Below, in pieces: positions 29,037 to 36,620 of a DNA stretch of 46,558 nucleotides. The stretch is taken from assembly GCA_025363355.1 (NCBI GenBank), contig JANYEB010000052.1:1-46558 (forward strand), given 5' to 3'. This DNA comes from Chitinophagaceae bacterium (GTDB lineage: Bacteria; Bacteroidota; Bacteroidia; Chitinophagales; Chitinophagaceae). Made by a program: the position numbers and the translations under genes. A model generated the notes under the pieces. It had not been told where the DNA came from, did not search any database, and saw only the letters and a list, made by a program, of their open reading frames with translations. Each line of letters begins with the position of its first letter. Within the stretch, counting starts at the first letter, position 1.

Positions 29037-30803
29037 ATGAAGACAAAAGTTGCAACAACAATCCTCTTGCTTTGTATAAGCTACATTGGCAAATCGCAGG
29101 TAAATAGCAATATTAATACAGTAGAAAACAATCTTATTACTTATGTACCCGTTAAAAACTTTAAAGCCTGGAATATTGTTGAAAGGATGAAGTACCATAG
29201 TATCGCTGGAGCAAGTGTAGCTGTAATCAAAAATTACAAAATAGATTTTGCAAAATCTTATGGCTTTGCAGACACTGCAAAAAAAACAAAAGCTACCAAT
29301 GAAACTCTTTATTCTGCTGGCTCAATCAGCAAATTGGTTACAGCCATTATTGTTTTAAAATTAGTTGATGAAGAGAAGTTGAATATAGATAGTAATGTAA
29401 ACAAATATTTGAAAAGTTGGAAACTAGAAGAAAATGAATTTACGAAAAATACACCTATTACATTAAGAATGCTTTTAAGCCATAGTGCTGGTGCAAGCCA
29501 AAGTGCTTATTGGGGTTTTCAGCCAACAGAGAAAAAATTACCGTCTATTACCGAAATTTTAAATGGTGATAAAAAAGCTGGCAGTAATAAAATAGTAATC
29601 AATAGCCAACCAAATAAAGAGTTTAGATACAGTGGTGGTGGCTATATGATAATGCAAATGATATTAATGGATGTATTAAAAAAAGATTTTGAAACCATTG
29701 CACAGCAATATGTTTTTAAACCTTTAAATATGCGTAGTAGCACATTCTTACAACCATTACCAAACAACTTCAAGAAAAAGTTTTCTAATGGTTATTCAAC
29801 AGCAAACTGGTATACCGGCACTCCATATATTTATCCACAACAAGCAGCAGCAGGGCTACATACAACAGCAACAGACTTAGCCAATTTTATTATTGCTATT
29901 CAAAAAAGTATTGCTGGCAAATCAAAATTTCTATCAAAAAAAATGGCCAATACTTTAATTACCCCACAAATAAAAATCAGCAAAGGTGGTTATTTAGAGG
30001 AAATGGGGGTTGGTGCATTTTTATTACAAAAAGCCGATAACAAAACATCTGATGGAAAATACTTTGAACATCAAGGAGCCAATGCAGGTTTTATTTCATT
30101 TGCCATGGGCAGTGTATTAAATGGCAATGGTGCAATTATTTTATTGAACAGTGGTGATGATTTTAATGGTTTTGGAATGGAGTTAAGAAGAAGCATTGCA
30201 AAAACATATCATTGGATAAATTTTCTTCCAAAAGAAATAGAACCTACTAAACTTAATAATGATGACCTTAAAATTTATGAGGGCAGGTATAGAAAAGGAA
30301 AAAATGAAGTTGTTGTTATAAAAGCTGAAAATAATTATTTAACAGAAACAATAAAAAACGGAAAAATAATTTACACATTCCCTATTGCAAGAGATACTGT
30401 GGTTTTTACAGACTATGATATAAAAGGTTATTTTGATAAAGATAGTAACAATAATATTGTTGGACTTAGAACTGAATATCAAAAAGTAGATGAGCATTGG
30501 AAAAAAATGAAGCCCAATGAATTTACTCCTAGTGAATACCTAGAAAGTAAAAACTATGAACTGGCTAAAAATGGTTTTAGGGAGATGAATATGAATGAAT
30601 ATGAAATTACTTACTTAGCTTATGAATTAAGTGGTAAGAAGAATGTTGATGTTAAAGCTATAGAAACTATTTTAGAACTAGCCCAAGAACAACATCCCAC
30701 TGCGTCTATTGTTTATAGCAGTTGGGGCAAATTTTACGAATTGGTGAAAGACTTTGCTAAAGCTGCCATTAACTACAAAAAAGCATTGGATTTACAGAAA
30801 TGA
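29037..30803 (+). CDS. Serine hydrolase, class C beta-lactamase-like
   Basis: LYSAGSISKLVTAI (SxxK), LLSHSAGASQ, FRYSGGGYMIMQ (YSG), HQGANAGF; start moved to MKTKVATT. Confidence 0.88.
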   Translation: MKTKVATTILLLCISYIGKSQVNSNINTVENNLITYVPVKNFKAWNIVERMKYHSIAGASVAVIKNYKIDFAKSYGFADTAKKTKATNETLYSAGSISKLVTAIIVLKLVDEEKLNIDSNVNKYLKSWKLEENEFTKNTPITLRMLLSHSAGASQSAYWGFQPTEKKLPSITEILNGDKKAGSNKIVINSQPNKEFRYSGGGYMIMQMILMDVLKKDFETIAQQYVFKPLNMRSSTFLQPLPNNFKKKFSNGYSTANWYTGTPYIYPQQAAAGLHTTATDLANFIIAIQKSIAGKSKFLSKKMANTLITPQIKISKGGYLEEMGVGAFLLQKADNKTSDGKYFEHQGANAGFISFAMGSVLNGNGAIILLNSGDDFNGFGMELRRSIAKTYHWINFLPKEIEPTKLNNDDLKIYEGRYRKGKNEVVVIKAENNYLTETIKNGKIIYTFPIARDTVVFTDYDIKGYFDKDSNNNIVGLRTEYQKVDEHWKKMKPNEFTPSEYLESKNYELAKNGFREMNMNEYEITYLAYELSGKKNVDVKAIETILELAQEQHPTASIVYSSWGKFYELVKDFAKAAINYKKALDLQK

Positions 30804-30824
30804 CGGCTCACTATTGCATATAAC

Positions 30825-31583
30825 CTACATCCTCTCTTTACCCACAATATTTCTGGCATTTTTAACAATGCCTTTTCTGTTGCATAAAAAAGTAAGTTCC
30901 ATCCTATCTGTAACGCCCATTTTTTTATAGATATTCGTTAAAATAAATCTCAGGCCTTGTACACTCATACACAACATTTCGGCAATATCATCTTGCTTGG
31001 CATTGGTACCTGCATACAATAGTGCAACTTCATATTCTCTATCTGCTAAACCAAAAACATCGTTGGCAATTCTTTGCAGTTGGCGTTGTGTTAAAAGCTG
31101 CATTCTGTTTAATTGTCGCATCATATTTCTATCAGTCATTTCAATTAAACTATCCAAATAAAATTCATTGGCAATAGCAGCTTTGATAGCGGTATCAAGC
31201 GGTTCAAATTTATTTGACAAACCAAAACTTTCGGGCTTGGCAAGTGTTTCATCAACAGTAAAAAACTTAAACACCACACCCATTGCACCACAAGCCATCA
31301 TATCTTCTATCATTTCTTTATGATCGTGACTAGTTACTGCAATACACTTTATACTTGGGTAAAACTGGTGTAGAAAATCAACCAAGGTAACACCATCCAT
31401 TACATTCATTTCAACATCAACCAATACCACATTAGGCAGTTGTTTGCTACCATAGCAAAACTCTAAAAATTCAAAGCCATTAGTAGCTGTTGATAATAAG
31501 TTGTAATTAGTATTTTGTTGAAGATGCTTTGTAATAATTTCTAAATGCCTGGCATTATTCTCAACAATTGAAATAAATGTCAT
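30825..31583 (-). CDS. Response regulator, REC + LuxR-type HTH
   Basis: VVLVDVEMNVMDGVTLVDFLHQFYPSIKCIAVTSH; C-term LADREYEVALLYAGTNAKQDDIAEMLCMSVQGLRFILTNIYKKMGV. Confidence 0.85.
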   Translation of the reverse strand: MTFISIVENNARHLEIITKHLQQNTNYNLLSTATNGFEFLEFCYGSKQLPNVVLVDVEMNVMDGVTLVDFLHQFYPSIKCIAVTSHDHKEMIEDMMACGAMGVVFKFFTVDETLAKPESFGLSNKFEPLDTAIKAAIANEFYLDSLIEMTDRNMMRQLNRMQLLTQRQLQRIANDVFGLADREYEVALLYAGTNAKQDDIAEMLCMSVQGLRFILTNIYKKMGVTDRMELTFLCNRKGIVKNARNIVGKERM

Positions 31584-31601
31584 ATAAGGGATTTTAGGAT
31601 A

Positions 31602-31631
31602 CAAAAATTTAGAGGTAGCTCTAAATTTTTG
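31602..31631. promoter_or_regulatory. Perfect inverted repeat CAAAAATTTAGAG-gtag-CTCTAAATTTTTG upstream of the response regulator
   Basis: 13-bp perfect arms, 4-nt spacer; 18 bp upstream of the proposed start at 31583. Confidence 0.85.
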
Positions 31632-31729
31632 AATTTGATTGGTTTGTAAGTTTGGTTTTTCAAAACAAAAGCTCTTTTAAATAACGGAATTACTTTTCAA
31701 AAATTTTGTCAATCAAAGCAAAATACATT

Positions 31730-31939
31730 CTTGTGCAAAAAATTAACACACTCGTGCAAGAAAAAATAGAACTCGTATCAACTGCAAGAAACCTCGTACA
31801 AGTTATAAAAGAACTCTTGCAAGTTGTATGAGAACTCGTACAGAAAATGGTATACCTCGTGCAAATTATACGAGAACTCCTACAAAAAATAATATACCTC
31901 GTGCAAGTTGCACGAGAACTCGTATAAACCGCACGAGAA
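31730..31939. repeat. Tandem array of 10 x 21-bp dyad repeats, consensus CTCGTRCAAGWTRYACGAGAA
   Basis: Units start at 31730, 31751, 31772, 31793, 31814, 31835, 31856, 31877, 31898, 31919; no indels; best unit ctcgtgcaagttgcacgag is a perfect 9-1-9 palindrome. Confidence 0.95.
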
Positions 31940-32016
31940 TGCTATTGAAATATAATAAATTGAAAAACAATTATTTAATTAAAAATATTTTTTCATAAAC
32001 CTTAAAAAATAAAACT

Positions 32017-32625
32017 ATGGACTACATTCCATCTAAAGAAGCCGAAAAAAGAGACTGGTATGGCAACCTTAAAACCGAGGTTGGTACCAATGGTGCAGCA
32101 CTTGGCTTAACTGCTACCGAAATTACCGATGTGCAAACCACTTGCAGCACCAATGTTGCATCTATTGATGCCAGCAACACAGCACAAACTGCTGCCAAAG
32201 CTGCAAAAACAGCAAAGGACACCCAATTGACTAGTGGTAATAAAAAATTAAGACTTGTTATTAAAAAAATGAAAGCTAGCAGTGGATATACCGATAGCCT
32301 TGGCGACAAACTACGCATTATTGGCGAAGACCCAACCATTGATTATAGCACTTACCAACCTAGCATTAAAGCTACTGTTATGCCTGGCAGGGTGCGTATA
32401 GACTTTGTGAAAGATGGATTAGATGGCGTAAATATTTATGCACGCCTTAAAGGGCAAAGCACTTGGACAAAACTTGCACTTGATACCTATAGCCCCTACG
32501 AAGATAACCGACCATTGGCAGTTGCCAATACGCCAGAACACCGCGAGTATATGGCAATTGGTGTGCTATATGATGAAGAAGTGACATTGCAAAGCGATAT
32601 TATTGAGGCGGTGTTTGGGGGATAA
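32017..32625 (+). CDS. Hypothetical protein, helical N-terminus plus FnIII-like C-terminus
   Basis: MDYIPSKEAEKRDWYGNLKTEVGTNGAALGLTATEI...; C-term VRIDFVKDGLDGVNIYARLKGQSTWTKLALDTYSPYEDNRP. Confidence 0.75.
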   Translation: MDYIPSKEAEKRDWYGNLKTEVGTNGAALGLTATEITDVQTTCSTNVASIDASNTAQTAAKAAKTAKDTQLTSGNKKLRLVIKKMKASSGYTDSLGDKLRIIGEDPTIDYSTYQPSIKATVMPGRVRIDFVKDGLDGVNIYARLKGQSTWTKLALDTYSPYEDNRPLAVANTPEHREYMAIGVLYDEEVTLQSDIIEAVFGG

Positions 32626-32720
32626 TTAATGTATGAATTTCGATAAGAACCAATAACTAAAAACCAAACCCCGTAAGCCGAAAAGGGGATAACAGAGTAG
32701 GCAAACCAAAACTAACTTTT

Positions 32721-33551
32721 ATGAGAAAATCCATTTTATTGATTTTACTTGCTAATTTCATATTCTCCATTATTAAATCCCAAACACTTTTGCCACTCAA
32801 TTATTTAAGACCTACTGTAACAAAAAAAAGTTTTCAGACTACAAAGAAAGGTGATACCATAGAAACAAAGAATGGTATATTCTTCCCATCAATACAAAAT
32901 ACTGACGAATTTCAAAATCAGTCAACATCACTTCTAAGTACAAACAACATTACTTATAACGATAGTTTAAGCAATATCTCTATGTATTCAGAATTAGCTT
33001 CAGATTATTTTGGACCTGTGAGAATTTCAATAGGGACAACATTATCTTTTCCCAAAAATGATAGTTCGACTCAAGTTGAACAAAAGCTAAATCGAGAAAA
33101 ATTTATTCAGCGTTTTGCAACTGGCGGCGGCAGTCTTGTTTTTAACTTTGTGTTACCCGTTTATACTTATCAATCTAAGACATTTAATGCTAACATATCA
33201 CTAACCCCTAAGTTTTCTCTAGAGCCTCCATCTTTTGGAGTTTCAACAAACTCCTTTTCAAACAATACTTCGCTTGGTGCAGATATTCAGCTAGGTTTAA
33301 TTGGTGCTAAAGATATTGTTTCTTTCTTCGGGTATACTCGTTTTGCTTTTACAAGTGGAAATAGTTCATTCTATGATGCCTTATTACTAAAAGATGATAA
33401 CCGCAAGGGATTTTGGCTGAACACCTATACAATTGGAGTTAATGTAAAAGACATTTTCTCTATTTCATATCAAAAATTTTTCGGGTCAAATAATATTGCA
33501 GACAGGTTAACTGGATATCTGACATTTACCATTTCTCCAAATTTTAAATAA
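32721..33551 (+). CDS. Hypothetical secreted / outer membrane beta-barrel-like protein
   Basis: Signal peptide MRKSILLILLANFIFSIIKSQ; alternating beta-strand-like text ending in ...YLTFTISPNFK. Confidence 0.6.
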   Translation: MRKSILLILLANFIFSIIKSQTLLPLNYLRPTVTKKSFQTTKKGDTIETKNGIFFPSIQNTDEFQNQSTSLLSTNNITYNDSLSNISMYSELASDYFGPVRISIGTTLSFPKNDSSTQVEQKLNREKFIQRFATGGGSLVFNFVLPVYTYQSKTFNANISLTPKFSLEPPSFGVSTNSFSNNTSLGADIQLGLIGAKDIVSFFGYTRFAFTSGNSSFYDALLLKDDNRKGFWLNTYTIGVNVKDIFSISYQKFFGSNNIADRLTGYLTFTISPNFK

Positions 33552-33638
33552 AAGACAAAATTAAAATTTATTTTTAATACAGTTCCCAGTCGGTATAATC
33601 TTTTGCTAAGCCCACTAATAAATTATAAAAAAATCAAA

Positions 33639-33944
33639 ATGCCAAATTCAGATAGGATTTTAGTTTTAGTTCCCGATAGTTTTAATAATGGTTTTGATAA
33701 ACCATTTTACACAGAAGACGAATATTTAAATACTAATGGAATTGATGATTTAACATACAATGAAAAGATGGAATTGGTTGGAAAAAACAGATACCATTAC
33801 GCTACATTTTTATCTGGCAATATGTATTTTGTGCCTAATGCACCAGACCCAGAAAGTGCAGATGTAATTTCAGCAGCTGCATTCAACGAAAGAATTAATC
33901 ATCTGATTGATGTTTATGAACAACAAAATAGGATAAGGAATTAA
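33639..33944 (+). CDS. Hypothetical small acidic protein
   Basis: ORF between two co-oriented genes, start at MPNSDRILVLVPDSF. Confidence 0.55.
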   Translation: MPNSDRILVLVPDSFNNGFDKPFYTEDEYLNTNGIDDLTYNEKMELVGKNRYHYATFLSGNMYFVPNAPDPESADVISAAAFNERINHLIDVYEQQNRIRN

Positions 33945-33965
33945 ACTAGCTAAATTTTGAGATTT

Positions 33966-34673
33966 ATGAAATATATATACTTGCTATTAATTAGCATAAA
34001 CATTGCTTTTTTTGCAAACTCTCAAAAAGCTAAATATCTACCTGAAAAATCTATAGTAATAGATTCAACCAAGTATGTTGCCGATTCAATAGCAAGTAAG
34101 CTATATTATTACTTTAAGTCGTCGGATTTATTTCTTTGGAAAACTGACGCTAATAACTGTGAAGACAGAGCAAATGCAGTTGGTCTTTTATTGGATAGCT
34201 GGCAGATGCCTAATTATAAAGTTTGGATATTTAGTGGAGATTGCTTAAACATTGATAATGGTTTATTAATAACTTCTCACAACATTCGCTGGAAATATCA
34301 CGTTGCAACAATAATTCCAATAAAAAAAGAAGGAACTATAACATTCGTTACCATTGACCCTTCAACAACCGAAACTCCTTTTAACATTTCTGATTGGGCA
34401 AATAATGTTACAGATACACCATTTGGTTATTACTTTTTATCAAGTGGTGATGAGTATATATGGACAAGAAAACCAAAAAGAAATAGATACCCATCATATG
34501 TGCATAGAAATAGTTATAATTATCAATATACACTTGAAGGATTAGCGGGGTTTAATGGTGAAAATAATAATGATTCAAGAACCATGCAAACCGAAGAAGG
34601 GAAGACAAAAATTAAGCTAGCGAAAGATAAACTTGAATTTTTGCAACAACACAAACCAAGTTTCTTGCCCTAG
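33966..34673 (+). CDS. Secreted protein-glutaminase (protein glutamine deamidase)-like enzyme
   Basis: Signal peptide; NCEDRANAVGLLL (Cys), WKYHVATIIPI (His), TFVTIDPSTTETP (Asp), order and spacing like the Chryseobacterium protein-glutaminase triad. Confidence 0.65.
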   Translation: MKYIYLLLISINIAFFANSQKAKYLPEKSIVIDSTKYVADSIASKLYYYFKSSDLFLWKTDANNCEDRANAVGLLLDSWQMPNYKVWIFSGDCLNIDNGLLITSHNIRWKYHVATIIPIKKEGTITFVTIDPSTTETPFNISDWANNVTDTPFGYYFLSSGDEYIWTRKPKRNRYPSYVHRNSYNYQYTLEGLAGFNGENNNDSRTMQTEEGKTKIKLAKDKLEFLQQHKPSFLP

Positions 34674-34731
34674 ATTGTATTGAACATAACAACCAAAACC
34701 AACTGTATATTTTGTATTTTAAAGATACTCT

Positions 34732-34767
34732 GTTATCCCACACAGAAAGTGTGGGATAACTTTTTTT
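34732..34767 (+). terminator. Rho-independent terminator GTTATCCCACAC-agaaa-GTGTGGGATAAC-TTTTTTT
   Basis: Perfect 12-bp stem, 5-nt loop, 7 T. Confidence 0.93.
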
Positions 34768-34826
34768 AGAAAAATGTGGGAATTTGTATAATGTTGAAGT
34801 TGAAAATGGATAAAAACAATTAGTTT

Positions 34827-36470
34827 ATGAAAAACAAAAAAAATCAAAATATTTATAGATACACATTTAATAAAAATGATGTCATCGGTTTACCAGCAGC
34901 GGAATCTGAAAGGGATTTTAACAAATTATTTTTAAATACTGCTAACTATGAAGCCTTAGCAGACGTAACAAATCCAAAGTGCATTTTAATTGGTAGAACA
35001 GGCATCGGCAAATCAGCTCTAATAAGACAACTTGAAGAAAATGAAGCTAAGGTTAAAAGAATATCTCCTGAAGAAATGTCCATACGCTTTTTAAGTAATT
35101 CTACAATTTTAGATTATTTAAGAGGCATTGGCGTTAATTTAAATTTCTTTTATAAAATCTTATGGAAACACGTATTTATAGTTGAGCTAATTAATTTATA
35201 TGTTGGAGATAATGAACAAAAAAGAATGTCTTTCTTGGAAAGAATTAAGGAAGGATTAACCGGAGCACAAAAAGGTAAGAAACAAAAAGCAGTGGCTTAC
35301 TTACAAGAATTTTCTAATGATTTTTGGGAAGAAACGGAAATCAGAATTAAAAGTTTTGAAAACACATTAGAATCTAGTTTGTCTAAAGAATTAGGACTTC
35401 AATCAAATTTCTTTAAAAGTTCAGTAGCTGAAATAAAGAAAAACATTGATAAAGAACAATCAGAAGTAAAATATAAAGCAGAGCAAATAATAAATCAATT
35501 GCAAGCCGAAAAATTGTTTGAGATAATAAAAATATTTAAGGAAGATATTTTCTTTGATTATCAAAAAAGATATTTCATAATAATTGACGATTTAGATACA
35601 GATTGGGTTTCAGAACAGATAGTATACGATCTTATTGCTGCTATGGTAGAAGTAGTCCAAGAATATCAAAATCAATTTAAAGGAGTTAAAATAATATTAT
35701 CACTACGCGATAATTTATATAAACTGACAATTTCTGATAATGAGCATCGAGGAGGTCAGCGGGAAAAATTTGCAGCACTTGATTTACACATCTCCTGGTC
35801 AGAAGAAGAGTTAATACAATTGCTAGATATAAGATTAAAACATTTCTCATCTTCTAAAATTTCTATTGATAACCTTTTTGAAAAAGAATATAAAAAAGAT
35901 GGTATTAAATATATTTTAGAAAGAACTTATATGCGTCCAAGAGCCTTAATAAGTTTTACTAACAAGATTATTGAGCAAGTTGACAAAAAATCTCATTTTA
36001 CTAAAAATGCTGTAAAAATCGCAGAACCATCTTACTCCTTAGAAAGGATGTATGCAATTGATGATGAATGGTCTGAAAATTATGGACATTTAAGCAAGAT
36101 TTGTAATTTTCTAAATGGCACTCACATTAATCGACCAATTGATTCGGTTTTGGAAAATAGCTTTGAGTTCGTCTATTTAAAGGACGGTTTTCAAAATCAA
36201 TTTAAAGGCAAATTATTTGATATATGCAATGAATATAAAAATGATAAATTATCATTTGAAGAGTTTAGAAAAGAGCTTTTTTTTATTTTATTTTTAGTTG
36301 GTATCATAGGCATTAAAATGCCTGATAAGTCATTATGTTTTTATTATGATAAACTAGAAACTTTTGGTAAGGAAGATTTTACTACTCCTGCAAAATTTTC
36401 TGTTCATAAAGCCTTATTTTCATATTTTAAGGTAAATAATAGAGAACAAGAGATAGACCAGTTTAATTAA
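34827..36470 (+). CDS. P-loop ATPase (Sll1717-like / STAND- or KAP-like)
   Basis: Walker A LIGRTGIGKSALIRQL, Walker B YFIIIDDLDTDW, sensor-like IILSLRDNLYKL. Confidence 0.75.
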   Translation: MKNKKNQNIYRYTFNKNDVIGLPAAESERDFNKLFLNTANYEALADVTNPKCILIGRTGIGKSALIRQLEENEAKVKRISPEEMSIRFLSNSTILDYLRGIGVNLNFFYKILWKHVFIVELINLYVGDNEQKRMSFLERIKEGLTGAQKGKKQKAVAYLQEFSNDFWEETEIRIKSFENTLESSLSKELGLQSNFFKSSVAEIKKNIDKEQSEVKYKAEQIINQLQAEKLFEIIKIFKEDIFFDYQKRYFIIIDDLDTDWVSEQIVYDLIAAMVEVVQEYQNQFKGVKIILSLRDNLYKLTISDNEHRGGQREKFAALDLHISWSEEELIQLLDIRLKHFSSSKISIDNLFEKEYKKDGIKYILERTYMRPRALISFTNKIIEQVDKKSHFTKNAVKIAEPSYSLERMYAIDDEWSENYGHLSKICNFLNGTHINRPIDSVLENSFEFVYLKDGFQNQFKGKLFDICNEYKNDKLSFEEFRKELFFILFLVGIIGIKMPDKSLCFYYDKLETFGKEDFTTPAKFSVHKALFSYFKVNNREQEIDQFN

Positions 36471-36484
36471 TTTAATATTTTTTA

Positions 36485-36508
36485 GTGGCGGGTGTCTTCA
36501 CCCGCCAC
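36485..36508. terminator. GC-rich hairpin gtggcgggtg-tctt-cacccgccac downstream of the ATPase
   Basis: Perfect 10-bp stem, tetraloop, followed by AT-rich atttatttt. Confidence 0.75.
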
Positions 36509-36558
36509 ATTTATTTTGCTTATAAAACCTTTAAGGTCTAAGAATACATACCAAAACT

Positions 36559-36589
36559 AAAAAAGCCAACCGATTAGGCTGGCTTTTTT
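36559..36589 (-). terminator. Bidirectional terminator at the end of the dcw cluster
   Basis: aaaaaagccaacc-gatta-ggctggctttttt. Confidence 0.85.
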
Positions 36590-36620
36590 GTTTAATTTAA
36601 ATATATCTGTAAGCAGGTTT

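Noticed and set aside
31730-31939. CRISPR array
   Set aside because: Units are directly abutting with no unique spacers, are degenerate, and there is no cas gene in the window.
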